Part shown: positions 19,640 to 28,418 of the stretch, one piece after another
Numbering within the stretch: position 1 is the first letter of the stretch
How the letters are laid out: each line of letters opens with the position of its first letter
Assembly: GCA_027593245.1 (NCBI GenBank)
Contig: JAQCJC010000002.1
Location: forward strand, 1-58,063
Direction: 5' to 3'
DNA length: 58,063 nucleotides
Origin: Bacteroidota bacterium
GTDB taxonomy: Bacteria > Bacteroidota > Bacteroidia > Flavobacteriales > Flavobacteriaceae
Notes under the pieces: generated by a model
Database searches by the model: none
What the model was told of the DNA's origin: nothing
What the model saw: the letters and a program-made list of their open reading frames with translations, nothing else
Program-made: the position numbers and the translations under genes

Positions 19640-20407
19640 ATGATAATAACGGACACTCATACACATTTGTATAGCGAATCATTTGAAGTAGACCAAGAAC
19701 AGATGATTTCAAGGGCACTTCAAGTAGGGGTATCTCGTTTTTTTGTACCAGCCATTGACTCTACTTATTCAGAGGCAATGTATGCCTTGGAGCGCAACTA
19801 TCCAAAACTTGTCTTTTTGATGACAGGGGTACACCCAACTCATGTAAAAGAAGATTATGAGGACGAGCTAGAGCATGTAAAAAAAGCTCTGGAATCTCGA
19901 ACATTTGTAGCTATTGGCGAGATTGGAATTGATTTGTATTGGGATAGGACAACTTTAAAACAGCAACAGGATGCTTTTCGTACTCAAATCCAATTGGCGA
20001 AACACTATCAACTCCCAATAGTAATCCATTGTAGAGAAGCATTTGATGAAGTTTTTGAAATTTTAGAAGAAGAAAAATCAGAAGATTTATTCGGTATTTT
20101 TCATTGTTTTACAGGAACAATTGAGCAGGCACACCAAGCTATTTCTTACAATATGAAACTAGGAATCGGAGGAGTTGTGACTTTTAAAAACGGAAAAATA
20201 GATCAGTTTTTATCACAAATCGATCTTAAGCACATTGTTTTGGAAACCGATGCTCCTTATTTGGCCCCTGTTCCTTACAGAGGTAAACGAAACGAAAGTG
20301 CTTACATTATAGAGGTTTTAAAAAAACTATCTTTTATTTATGAAGAAAGTGAGGAGAACATTGCCAAAATAACTACTCAAAACTCAAGGGATATTTTTAA
20401 AGTATAA
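19640..20407 (+). CDS. tatD: TatD-family metal-dependent hydrolase/DNase
   Basis: A 255-residue TIM-barrel metallohydrolase. All metal-binding segments are visible: DTHTHL at the N-terminus, IGEIGIDLYW, IVIHCREA, FHCFTG, and LETDAPYLAP followed by RGKRNE. TatD enzymes act as 3'-5' nucleases in DNA repair and fragmentation and in RNA turnover, in the cytoplasm. Length is normal. The asparaginase gene starts 4 bases after its stop, so the two are probably one transcript. Its promoter box lies 4 bases before the ATG. Confidence 0.95.
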   Translation: MIITDTHTHLYSESFEVDQEQMISRALQVGVSRFFVPAIDSTYSEAMYALERNYPKLVFLMTGVHPTHVKEDYEDELEHVKKALESRTFVAIGEIGIDLYWDRTTLKQQQDAFRTQIQLAKHYQLPIVIHCREAFDEVFEILEEEKSEDLFGIFHCFTGTIEQAHQAISYNMKLGIGGVVTFKNGKIDQFLSQIDLKHIVLETDAPYLAPVPYRGKRNESAYIIEVLKKLSFIYEESEENIAKITTQNSRDIFKV

Positions 20408-20411
20408 TATC

Positions 20412-21440
20412 ATGCGCGCAAACATATTATTGATCTATACAGGAGGTACCATAGGGATGATTAAAAATGCACAGTCCGAGGCGCTTCAAGCGTTCAATTT
20501 TGAGCATTTATTAAAAAGTATTCCTGAGCTCAAGCTACTAAACTGTTCAATTGATACCGTATCTTTTGATACTCCAATCGATTCGTCTAATATGAATCCT
20601 TTACATTGGATACATTTGGCTAAAACTATTGAAAATAAGTACACAGAATATGATGGGTTTGTGGTGCTTCACGGGAGTGACACTATGAGTTATTCGGCAT
20701 CAGCCTTGAGTTTTATGCTTGAACATTTGAACAAGCCCGTGATTTTTACAGGGTCCCAATTACCTATTGGGGATTTGCGCACAGATGCCAAAGAAAACCT
20801 AATCACCTCTATTCAGTTGGCCAGTTTACAACAAAATAACACGCCCGTAATAAAAGAAGTTGGGCTTTATTTTGAGTATAAATTATACAGGGGCAATAGA
20901 ACTACAAAAATAAATGCTGACCACTTCGAAGCCTTTGCTTCCTATAATTTCCCACCCCTAGTCACATCGGGATTAAAGCTTCAGGTACAATACGATTTAT
21001 TGTTAAAAAATTTCACACAGGACAAATTAAAAGTTCATACGTCTTTAGACACTAATATTGCTTTAATTAAACTTTTCCCTGGAATTCAGCAGACAGTATT
21101 AAAATCTATTTTAGAAACCCCAAATCTAAAAGGGGTAGTTTTGGAAACCTATGGCTCGGGCAATGCCACTACTGAAGAGTGGTTTTTAGATCTGTTAAGT
21201 AGTGCAATTTCTAAGGACATTCACATCATTAATGTAACTCAGTGCTCAGGTGGAATGGTGCAGCTGGGGCATTATGAAACCAGCAAGCAGATGCGCGATA
21301 TTGGGGTGATTTCGGCTAAAGATATGACTACCGAGGCCACCATCACAAAGCTGATGTATTTGCTTGGTAAAAGAGACGTAAAGGGAATGTTTCAATTGGT
21401 TTTTGAAACATCTTTACGTGGAGAATTATCCGAAAATTAA
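20412..21440 (+). CDS. Type I (cytoplasmic) L-asparaginase
   Basis: A 342-residue asparaginase that converts L-asparagine to aspartate and ammonia. The first threonine motif is YTGGTIGM near residues 9-16. The second is HGSDTMSYSASALSF (about residues 85-99) with TGSQLPIGDLRTDAKEN following. There is no signal peptide, which favours the cytoplasmic type I enzyme. It forms an apparent two-gene unit with tatD, an arrangement that is common in Flavobacteriia without an obvious functional reason. A weak hairpin with a T-run follows at 21447. Confidence 0.94.
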   Translation: MRANILLIYTGGTIGMIKNAQSEALQAFNFEHLLKSIPELKLLNCSIDTVSFDTPIDSSNMNPLHWIHLAKTIENKYTEYDGFVVLHGSDTMSYSASALSFMLEHLNKPVIFTGSQLPIGDLRTDAKENLITSIQLASLQQNNTPVIKEVGLYFEYKLYRGNRTTKINADHFEAFASYNFPPLVTSGLKLQVQYDLLLKNFTQDKLKVHTSLDTNIALIKLFPGIQQTVLKSILETPNLKGVVLETYGSGNATTEEWFLDLLSSAISKDIHIINVTQCSGGMVQLGHYETSKQMRDIGVISAKDMTTEATITKLMYLLGKRDVKGMFQLVFETSLRGELSEN

Positions 21441-21446
21441 GATAGT

Positions 21447-21474
21447 TTTACTTTCACAAGTAAACATTTTTTTA
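21447..21474 (+). terminator. Possible terminator after L-asparaginase
   Basis: A 7-bp stem (TTTACTT / AAGTAAA) with a 4-base loop is followed by a T-run after two bases. The stem is A/T-rich and so weak, but it is well placed between the asparaginase stop and the tRNA. Confidence 0.5.
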
Positions 21475-21504
21475 TTTATTTGATCTCTTTTAAAAAAAGA
21501 AACT

Positions 21505-21592
21505 AGAGAGGTGGCCGAGTGGTCGAAGGCGCACGCCTGGAAAGTGTGTATACGCCAAAAGCGTATCGAGGGTTCGAATCCCTTCCTCTCTG
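21505..21592 (+). tRNA. tRNA-Ser (anticodon GGA)
   Basis: An 88-base class II tRNA. The 7-bp acceptor stem AGAGAGG/CCTCTCT is perfect. The D-arm holds GCC...GGC. The anticodon stem CACGC/GTGTG encloses CTGGAAA, giving anticodon GGA for TCC/TCT serine codons. A long variable arm (TACGC/GCGTA) and a T-arm with TTCGAAT follow. The 3' CCA is not encoded (GCAA follows the acceptor stem). The long variable arm and the anticodon fix the serine identity. Confidence 0.97.
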
Positions 21593-21674
21593 CAATGCTT
21601 AAGATGCAAATCTCTGTTATTCAAAAGGTAAGACTAACGAGGTTTTTAAAATAGATTCACTGTTAAATTTTATT

Positions 21675-21703
21675 TTTGTAGTGTATTTTTTTTTATATCT
21701 TTA
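21675..21703 (+). promoter_or_regulatory. Probable promoter of the exbB-exbD cluster
   Basis: TTTG at 21675-21678 and TATCTTTA at 21696-21703 (one base off TAnnTTTG) are 17 bases apart, within the usual Bacteroidota spacing. The box is 46 bases before the exbB ATG. The 158-base gap between tRNA-Ser and exbB holds nothing else I recognise. Confidence 0.5.
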
Positions 21704-21749
21704 GCAACCTATTACAAACACTAATATTTATAAATTTAAGAATAGAACA

Positions 21750-22526
21750 ATGAAAAAATTATTTCCAATTCTAGCTATCGCCCTAACGATGGCAATCGGG
21801 TCTGTAAACGCAAGTACAAACACGAACATGAACACCATAACAACAACAATTGTTAGTCCAGTTCAAGATGATGCTTCTGCTGAACAAGTAGAGTCTTTAG
21901 GATTTCATCAAGAACTTAAGAAACGATTTATTGAAGGTGGTCCTGGATTCATGGGCATCGTTTTGTTGTGTCTTATTTTAGGATTAGCCATAGCTATCGA
22001 AAGAATTATTTTCTTGAATCTTTCAACAACAAACACAAAAAAGTTAACTGAAGATGTAGAAGAAGCACTTTCTTCTGGGGGTGTGGAAGCCGCTAAAGAA
22101 GTATGTAGAAATACTAAAGGGCCAATTGCATCAATTTTTTATCAAGGTCTTGATCGGTCCAATGAAGATTTAGACGCAGCTGAAAAAGCCGTTGTTGCTT
22201 ATGGTGGTGTTCAAATGGGACAATTAGAAAAGAACGTTTCCTGGATTTCATTGTTTATCGCTTTGGCGCCAATGCTTGGTTTTATGGGAACTGTAATTGG
22301 GATGATTCAAGCATTCGATAAAATTGAAGCTGCTGGAGATATGCAGCCATCGCTTGTTGCTGGAGGGATTAAAGTAGCACTTCTAACAACGGTATTTGGT
22401 CTTATTGTTGCAATTATATTACAGATTTTTTACAACTATATTATAGCAAAAATTGATAGCATTGTAAATAACATGGAAGACGCTTCTATATCATTGATGG
22501 ATATACTTGTAAAGAACAAAAAATAA
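21750..22526 (+). CDS. exbB: MotA/TolQ/ExbB-family proton channel protein
   Basis: A 258-residue inner-membrane protein with an N-terminal signal-like helix (residues 1-22), a Thr/Asn-rich linker, one helix at about residues 65-85, then a long cytoplasmic stretch and two closing helices (about 155-180 with IALAPMLGFMGTVIGMIQAF and about 200-225). The GFMGTVIGM segment is the ExbB/TolQ signature. With ExbD it forms the proton-driven motor that energises TonB-dependent transport. The extra N-terminal helix is typical of Bacteroidota ExbB proteins. It opens a four-gene cluster with two exbD genes, and the TonB-family gene is 2.7 kb upstream. Confidence 0.93.
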   Translation: MKKLFPILAIALTMAIGSVNASTNTNMNTITTTIVSPVQDDASAEQVESLGFHQELKKRFIEGGPGFMGIVLLCLILGLAIAIERIIFLNLSTTNTKKLTEDVEEALSSGGVEAAKEVCRNTKGPIASIFYQGLDRSNEDLDAAEKAVVAYGGVQMGQLEKNVSWISLFIALAPMLGFMGTVIGMIQAFDKIEAAGDMQPSLVAGGIKVALLTTVFGLIVAIILQIFYNYIIAKIDSIVNNMEDASISLMDILVKNKK

Positions 22527-22561
22527 CTCTACATAACTCATACTAAATCAAATAAATAATT

Positions 22562-23002
22562 ATGGATTTACAAAAATTATTAAAGATTGTAGCTGCAGTT
22601 ATAGGAGTCTTGTCTATCGTTTTTCTCATAAGTATTATCTCTACAGGTGATGATGCTATTAAAGCTGGAGAAGCCTCAACAAGTGTAAGTACTTTTATGT
22701 ATGTAGCTTATTTTATTTTAGCTGTTGCTGTTTTGGCCGTAGTGATTTTTACTGTACTCAACTTGGTATCAAATTCAGTAGAATTAAGAAATACATTAAT
22801 CTCAGTTGGTGCTTTTTTAGTGGTGGCTTTAATTTGTTATTTCATTGCTTCTGGAGCAGAAACGGTTCTAAAAGACGGCTCTATCCTTACTGAAGGACAA
22901 TCAAAGCTTGTTGGAGCGGGACTATATTTGTTCTATACTTTAGGGTTTGTTGCAGCTCTAACAATGCTGGTCTTCGGCATTAAAAAAACTCTTAATAAGT
23001 AA
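22562..23002 (+). CDS. Four-helix membrane protein of unknown function within the exbB-exbD cluster
   Basis: I do not recognise a characterised family. The 146-residue protein has four clear hydrophobic helices at about residues 8-27, 43-66, 76-95 and 118-140, with short loops and a lysine-rich C-terminus. It has no cysteine motif or enzymatic signature. It lies 35 bases after exbB and 2 bases before the first exbD, so it is surely co-expressed with them. A role as an accessory subunit or assembly factor for the ExbB-ExbD motor is plausible, but this is only inferred from location. Confidence 0.8.
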   Translation: MDLQKLLKIVAAVIGVLSIVFLISIISTGDDAIKAGEASTSVSTFMYVAYFILAVAVLAVVIFTVLNLVSNSVELRNTLISVGAFLVVALICYFIASGAETVLKDGSILTEGQSKLVGAGLYLFYTLGFVAALTMLVFGIKKTLNK

Positions 23003-23004
23003 TT

Positions 23005-23607
23005 ATGGCTAAACGATCTGCACCAGAAGTTAATGCAGGCTCAATGGCCGACATTGCTTTTTTATTGTTAATATTTTTCTTGGTAACAACGACCATTGAA
23101 AAGGATTCGGGTATCAACCGAAAACTTCCACCAATGGAAGAAATAGAACCACCAATTATTAAGCAGAAAAATATATTCACGGTATTATTAAACGGAAAAG
23201 ATCAATTGCTCGTTGAAGATGAACTCATGGAAATAGAGGACTTGCGCGTTGCTGCCGTAGAGTTTTTGGATAATAATGGCGATAAAACATGCGATTATTG
23301 TCAAGGTAAAAAAGATCCCTCTTCTTCTGACAACCCTGATAAAGCAATTATATCTTTGAAAAACGAACGCGAAACATCATATGCTGCATATATTTCAGTG
23401 CAAAATGAATTGGTTGCTGCTTACAATGTTTTAAGAAACAGACGCGCATTAGAGATTGGTCCAGGGCGAGGATTCAGAGATATGAATTTTGTAGAAATGG
23501 AAAAAAATTATAAAGATGCTCGATTTGTTGGAAACAAAGAGAAACTCAAGGCAGTGATTGATCAAATCAAGTTAGAGTTTCCTCAAAAACTATCGGAGGT
23601 ACAGTAG
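23005..23607 (+). CDS. exbD: ExbD/TolR-family protein, first copy
   Basis: A 200-residue ExbD protein: a short cytoplasmic N-terminus, one membrane helix (about residues 15-33, ADIAFLLLIFFLVTT) with the proton-carrying Asp16, and a periplasmic domain. The periplasmic part is longer than in E. coli ExbD (141 residues) and contains an insertion with a CDYC motif at residues 96-99 and a region rich in Ser/Asp/Pro. The protein should pair with ExbB in the membrane. It follows the unknown four-helix gene by 2 bases and precedes a second exbD by 26. Confidence 0.93.
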   Translation: MAKRSAPEVNAGSMADIAFLLLIFFLVTTTIEKDSGINRKLPPMEEIEPPIIKQKNIFTVLLNGKDQLLVEDELMEIEDLRVAAVEFLDNNGDKTCDYCQGKKDPSSSDNPDKAIISLKNERETSYAAYISVQNELVAAYNVLRNRRALEIGPGRGFRDMNFVEMEKNYKDARFVGNKEKLKAVIDQIKLEFPQKLSEVQ

Positions 23608-23633
23608 TAGTTTCACTATTTAAATAAAACAAA

Positions 23634-24113
23634 ATGTCAAAATTTAAAAAGAAAAAAGACGGAGGACTTCCTGCAATTTCTACAGCTTCTCTTCCAGATA
23701 TTGTATTCATGTTGCTGTTCTTCTTTATGGTTGCTACTGTGATGCGTGAGAATTCATTAAAAATACAAAATTCACTTCCCGTAGCCAATCAAGTTGAAAA
23801 ACTAGACAAGAAAAATCCAGTGAGTTATATATACATGGGTAAACCAAGTTCAGGTTACGAAAAATTTGGATCAGAAGCCCGTATACAACTCAACGATCAA
23901 TTTGCCTCTCTATCTGAGGTTAGTACATTTGTAAGCTCTGAAAGAGCTGCTTTGCGTGAGGAATTAATCCCTTTTTTAACGATAGCACTTAAGGTAGATC
24001 GAGAAGCAAATATGGGTATTGTTGGTGATGTTAAGCAAGAACTTAGAAAAGTTAATGCATTAAAAATAAACTATACAACTGGTGTTGGAGACGTTTCCTC
24101 TAATATGAATTAA
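23634..24113 (+). CDS. exbD: ExbD/TolR-family protein, second copy
   Basis: A 159-residue ExbD paralogue with a lysine-rich N-terminus, a membrane helix at about residues 20-38 (LPDIVFMLLFFFMVATVM) carrying Asp22, and a short periplasmic domain (about 45-155). It lacks the CxxC insertion of the first copy. Two different ExbD subunits next to one ExbB are a regular Bacteroidota arrangement; they may form a mixed dimer inside one ExbB pentamer, or serve different TonB partners. A terminator follows. Confidence 0.92.
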   Translation: MSKFKKKKDGGLPAISTASLPDIVFMLLFFFMVATVMRENSLKIQNSLPVANQVEKLDKKNPVSYIYMGKPSSGYEKFGSEARIQLNDQFASLSEVSTFVSSERAALREELIPFLTIALKVDREANMGIVGDVKQELRKVNALKINYTTGVGDVSSNMN

Positions 24114-24139
24114 ATTTCATCAACTATTTTAGTCAAATA

Positions 24140-24172
24140 AAAAAAGGTATTCATGATTGAGTGCCTTTTTTT
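24140..24172 (+). terminator. Terminator of the exbB-exbD cluster
   Basis: A 14-bp stem (AAAAAAGGTATTCA / TGAGTGCCTTTTTT, two G-T wobbles) with a 4-base loop runs into a T-tract just after the second exbD. It separates the motor genes from the porT-like gene. Confidence 0.8.
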
Positions 24173-24200
24173 GTACATTTAATTTTTGAACCTTTTCCTT

Positions 24201-24878
24201 ATGAAAAACATAATCATTACGGGCTTTTTTTTAATTCATTTTATAAGTCTTTGGGCACAAACAACTGTAGACGACTCTGACGCACTATACAGAGAAGATC
24301 AATTTTATTTTGGGCTTACCTATAATACATTTTTAGATACACCAAATGGTTTCAGTCAATCCGGATTTTCACCAGGACTTAAATTGGGGTTCATTCGAGA
24401 TTTTCCCATCAATTCCAAACGTACAATTGCAGTTGCCCTTGGATTAGGCTATGCGTTCAATACACATTCTGAAAACATTAAGATTATTAAATCGGCTGAT
24501 GTCTTTCAGTATGAAATTGTAAATGCCAACTCGTTCAAGAAAAATAGATTTTCTCATCACGGGATTGAGATTCCAATCGAGTTTCGTTGGCGTACATCAA
24601 GTCCTCAAGAATATAAATTTTGGAGAATATATGCCGGGTTTAAGGCCAGCTATCTTTTTGCGTCGAATTATCTTTTTGAAAACAGTGCGGGGAGAACAAG
24701 ATTAGACCATATAAATCTTAATCCTTGGCAATATGGTTTGACACTTAGTTTAGGATATAACAATTGGAATGGATACTTGTATTATGGGTTAAATCCTATG
24801 TTTAGAGATGCCTTTGTTGATCAAGATGAATTGGAATTAAAATCCGTTAAAATCGGTTTAATGTTTTACTTTTTGTAA
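24201..24878 (+). CDS. porT: PorT-family outer-membrane beta-barrel protein (type IX secretion/gliding)
   Basis: A 225-residue protein starting at ATG 24201 (an upstream in-frame codon at 24186 would spoil the signal peptide). The signal peptide ends near SLWAQ. The mature part alternates hydrophobic and polar residues as in an eight-stranded barrel (YFGLTYNTF, FSPGLKLGFIRDF, TIAVALGLGYAF, YGLTLSLGYN) and ends with an aromatic strand MFYFL. This fits PorT/SprT, an outer-membrane component needed for type IX secretion. General outer-membrane protein assembly domains look similar, so the exact PorT role is inferred from length, pattern and its place after exbD. Confidence 0.72.
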   Translation: MKNIIITGFFLIHFISLWAQTTVDDSDALYREDQFYFGLTYNTFLDTPNGFSQSGFSPGLKLGFIRDFPINSKRTIAVALGLGYAFNTHSENIKIIKSADVFQYEIVNANSFKKNRFSHHGIEIPIEFRWRTSSPQEYKFWRIYAGFKASYLFASNYLFENSAGRTRLDHINLNPWQYGLTLSLGYNNWNGYLYYGLNPMFRDAFVDQDELELKSVKIGLMFYFL

Positions 24879-24973
24879 TGTAATATTAGACCCAAATCTA
24901 TTTATACACGCTAGTGAACTGGGACTCAATCAAATTACACATTTTAACACATAACAATTAGGCTAAAATTTAG

Positions 24974-24981
24974 TAATTTTG
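24974..24981 (+). promoter_or_regulatory. -7 promoter box for ileS
   Basis: TAATTTTG is an exact TAnnTTTG match, 18 bases before the ileS ATG. The 121-base gap between the porT-like gene and ileS contains no T-box-like specifier structure that I can recognise. Confidence 0.5.
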
Positions 24982-24999
24982 CGGACTAATTGTATAAGC

Positions 25000-27900
25000 A
25001 TGAGCGTTATATTTCCGGAGCACAAAGGATTAAACCTACCTAAGCTAGCAGAGGATCTGTTGGGCTATTGGAAAAAACACCAAATTTTTGAGGAAAGTAT
25101 TTCATCTCGAGAAGGCCAAAAACCGTATGTATTTTTTGAAGGCCCGCCATCTGCTAATGGGCTGCCTGGTGTTCACCATGTTCTGGCACGTGCTATAAAA
25201 GATATTTTTCCGCGCTACAAAACCATGAAAGGATTTCAAGTCAAACGAAAAGCTGGCTGGGATACACATGGGCTTCCAATAGAGTTGGGCGTAGAAAAAG
25301 AGCTAGGTATAACAAAAGAAGATATCGGCAATACGATATCTGTTGAAGACTACAATGCTGCATGTAGAAAAGCGGTGATGCGTTATACTGACGTTTGGAA
25401 TGACCTTACCGAAAAAATGGGGTATTGGGTGAATATGGACGATCCTTATGTAACTTATGACCCTAAATACATGGAAAGTGTTTGGTGGTTATTGAAAGAA
25501 ATCTACTCCAAAAATTTATTATACAAAGGCTATACCATTCAGCCGTATTCTCCCAAAGCCGGAACAGGGCTTAGCTCGCATGAGCTGAATCAACCAGGAA
25601 CTTACCAAGATGTTACAGACACCACTGTTGTTGCTCAATTTAAAGCGCTACAGGAATCTCTTCCTGAATGCTTACAAAACCAAGGAGAAATTCATTTTTT
25701 GGCCTGGACAACAACTCCGTGGACACTTCCTAGCAATACAGCTCTAACCGTTGGTTTAAAAATTGAATATGTTCTTGTAAAAACGTATAATCAATATACA
25801 TTTGAGCCTATAACAGTAGTTTTGGCGAAAGCCTTAATTGGGAAACAATTTTCTGGAAAATTCTGTCAAGTTGAATCTTTAGAGGAATTAGAGAACTACA
25901 ATAAAGAAGACAAAACAATTCCTTTTTTAGAGATAAAATCTTTTCTTGGTGCGGATTTAGTAGGAGTTAAATACGAGCAACTGCTTCAGTATGCTTTACC
26001 TAACGACAATCCAGAACATGCATTTCGTATTATAGCAGGCGATTTTGTAACAACAGAAGACGGAACAGGGATTGTACATACAGCGCCTACATTTGGGGCT
26101 GATGACGCCATAGCTGCAAAGCAAGCAACACCTGAAATTCCTCCTCTTTTAGTTAAAGATGAAAGCGATAATTTGGTTCCTTTAGTGGATTTGCAAGGGC
26201 GTTTTCGAAAAGAAGTCAAAGACTTTGCTGGTCGTTATGTCAAGAACGAATATTATCAGAAAGGTGAAGCGCCACAAAAATCTGTAGATGTAGAATTGGC
26301 GATCAAGCTTAAGACTGAAAATAAAGCTTTTAAAGTTGAAAAATACAAACACAGTTATCCAAATTGTTGGCGTACCGATAAGCCAATTTTATATTACCCT
26401 TTAGATTCTTGGTTTATAAAAATCAGTCAAGTTAAAAAACGCATGTTTGATTTAAATCAAACCATCAATTGGAAGCCAAAAAGTACGGGTGAAGGGCGTT
26501 TTGGTAATTGGCTTGCCAATGCCAATGATTGGAATCTTTCACGTTCGCGTTATTGGGGTATTCCATTGCCTATCTGGCGTTCTGAAGACGGTAAAGAAGA
26601 AATTTGTATCGGATCTGTAAAAGAACTAAAGGGCGAAATGCAAAAATCTGTGGCGGCTGGATTAATGACTAAGGATATTTTTGATGATTTTATAGTCGAT
26701 GACTATTCCGACAAAAATTATTCTAAAATAGATTTGCATAAAAATATTGTGGATCCTATCGTCTTAGTGTCCGCATCTGGACAGCCAATGTACCGGGAAA
26801 GTGATCTCATAGACGTTTGGTTTGACTCAGGGAGCATGCCTTACGCTCAGTGGCATTACCCATTTGAGAATAAAAATCTTATAGATGAAAACAAGACCTT
26901 CCCAGCGGATTTTATTGCTGAAGGAGTTGACCAAACACGTGGTTGGTTTTACACATTACATGCTATTGGCACTATGGTTTTTGACTCTGTGGCGTATAAA
27001 AATGTTGTCTCAAACGGATTAGTTTTAGATAAAAATGGTCAAAAAATGTCGAAACGTCTAGGCAATGCGACTGATCCTTTTGAAACCTTGGCCACCTATG
27101 GACCAGATGCTACTCGTTGGTACATGATTAGCAATGCTAATCCGTGGGATAACCTGAAGTTCGATATTGAAGGAATTGAGGAAGTCAAGCGAAAGTTTTT
27201 TGGCACCTTGTTCAATACCTATTCCTTTTTCACCCTCTACGCAAACATAGATCAATTTAAATATACGGAAACTGATATACCACTAGCTGAACGTCCTGAG
27301 ATAGACCGCTGGATCTTATCTGAGCTTAACACCCTCATTACAAAAGTTGATGAATATTATGCAGATTATGAACCTACAAAAGCCGCAAGAATAATATCAG
27401 AATTTACACAGGAATACCTCAGTAATTGGTTTGTCAGACTCAGTAGGAGGCGTTTTTGGAAAGGAGATTATCAAAGGGACAAAATCTCTGCCTACCAGAC
27501 GTTATTCACTTGCATGCTTACTATTTCAAAACTGGGTGCGCCAATTGCTCCTTTTTATATGGATCGTTTGTATTTGGATCTTATTCAGCATACCGGCAAA
27601 GAAGCCTTTAAGAGTGTTCATTTAGCAGAATTTCCTAAGGCCAATACTGTAATGATCGACAAAGCCCTTGAAAGTAAAATGGCCCAAGCTCAATTGATAT
27701 CTTCATTAGTTTTATCCCTTAGGGCAAAAGAGAAAATAAAAGTACGTCAGCCCCTGCAAAAAATTATGATCCCTGTAGCGTCTGCTACACAAAAGGAAGA
27801 AATATTGGCAATTTCTAACCTCATTAAGCATGAGGTTAATATTAAAGAAATCGAACTTCTAGAAGATGCCTCAGATATTTTAGTTAAACAAATTAAACCC

Positions 27901-28407
27901 AATTTTAAAGTATTAGGGCCTAGATTTGGTAAGGACATGAGGTTTGTAGCAACTGTAGTACAGAACTTGGATGCAGATGCGATAAAAGAAATTGAAAAAC
28001 AAGGCCATTTAGAGGTTGAAATTAACGGAAAATTTAGTACATTGAAACTCAGTGATGTTGAAATTACATCACAAGATATTGAAGGTTGGCTTGTGGCTAA
28101 TCAAGGTGCAGTGACCGTAGCACTGGATGTCACTATCACTGAATCTTTAAGAGAGGAAGGTATAGCTCGTGAGCTGGTGAATCGAATTCAGAATTTAAGA
28201 AAAGATTCAGGGTTTGAACTCACAGACCACATAGATGTATTTTTAGTGCATGAAACGAGCATGCACAAAGCCATCCAAACCAATTTAGATTATATTAAGG
28301 CAGAAACACTAACACATACATTACACGAAGTTAATCAACTTGATGAGGGAATAGAGATAGATTTTGATGATATTTCCACCAAGTTATTTATTAAAAAACA
28401 CAATTAA
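25000..28407 (+). CDS. ileS: Isoleucyl-tRNA synthetase, type 2, with swapped GxHH signature
   Basis: A 1135-residue class I synthetase that charges tRNA-Ile. The start is ATG 25000; an in-frame TTG at 24979 would overlap the promoter. Catalytic, editing (CP1) and anticodon-binding domains are in normal order, and the length fits the eukaryote-like IleRS2 group. The HIGH motif reads G57-V58-H59-H60 instead of HxGH. The second signature is KMSKR (682-686). Type 2 IleRS enzymes tolerate mupirocin, and a GxHH variant of IleRS2 has been described as hyper-resistant while remaining active. No second ileS is in the window. Aminoacylation is secure; resistance is an inference from the motif. dksA-like and lspA genes follow closely. 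Confidence 0.97.
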   Translation: MSVIFPEHKGLNLPKLAEDLLGYWKKHQIFEESISSREGQKPYVFFEGPPSANGLPGVHHVLARAIKDIFPRYKTMKGFQVKRKAGWDTHGLPIELGVEKELGITKEDIGNTISVEDYNAACRKAVMRYTDVWNDLTEKMGYWVNMDDPYVTYDPKYMESVWWLLKEIYSKNLLYKGYTIQPYSPKAGTGLSSHELNQPGTYQDVTDTTVVAQFKALQESLPECLQNQGEIHFLAWTTTPWTLPSNTALTVGLKIEYVLVKTYNQYTFEPITVVLAKALIGKQFSGKFCQVESLEELENYNKEDKTIPFLEIKSFLGADLVGVKYEQLLQYALPNDNPEHAFRIIAGDFVTTEDGTGIVHTAPTFGADDAIAAKQATPEIPPLLVKDESDNLVPLVDLQGRFRKEVKDFAGRYVKNEYYQKGEAPQKSVDVELAIKLKTENKAFKVEKYKHSYPNCWRTDKPILYYPLDSWFIKISQVKKRMFDLNQTINWKPKSTGEGRFGNWLANANDWNLSRSRYWGIPLPIWRSEDGKEEICIGSVKELKGEMQKSVAAGLMTKDIFDDFIVDDYSDKNYSKIDLHKNIVDPIVLVSASGQPMYRESDLIDVWFDSGSMPYAQWHYPFENKNLIDENKTFPADFIAEGVDQTRGWFYTLHAIGTMVFDSVAYKNVVSNGLVLDKNGQKMSKRLGNATDPFETLATYGPDATRWYMISNANPWDNLKFDIEGIEEVKRKFFGTLFNTYSFFTLYANIDQFKYTETDIPLAERPEIDRWILSELNTLITKVDEYYADYEPTKAARIISEFTQEYLSNWFVRLSRRRFWKGDYQRDKISAYQTLFTCMLTISKLGAPIAPFYMDRLYLDLIQHTGKEAFKSVHLAEFPKANTVMIDKALESKMAQAQLISSLVLSLRAKEKIKVRQPLQKIMIPVASATQKEEILAISNLIKHEVNIKEIELLEDASDILVKQIKPNFKVLGPRFGKDMRFVATVVQNLDADAIKEIEKQGHLEVEINGKFSTLKLSDVEITSQDIEGWLVANQGAVTVALDVTITESLREEGIARELVNRIQNLRKDSGFELTDHIDVFLVHETSMHKAIQTNLDYIKAETLTHTLHEVNQLDEGIEIDFDDISTKLFIKKHN

Positions 28408-28418
28408 ATACGCTGATT

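Noticed and set aside
21750-24878. exbB-exbD-porT region as the dedicated gliding motor
   Set aside because: The known gliding/type IX motor is GldL-GldM, which is not here; ExbB/ExbD signatures fit a Ton-type motor, and a terminator separates it from the porT-like gene.
24879-24999. T-box or other riboswitch upstream of ileS
   Set aside because: Only about 18 bases separate the promoter box from the ATG, and I see no T-box motif or specifier stem.
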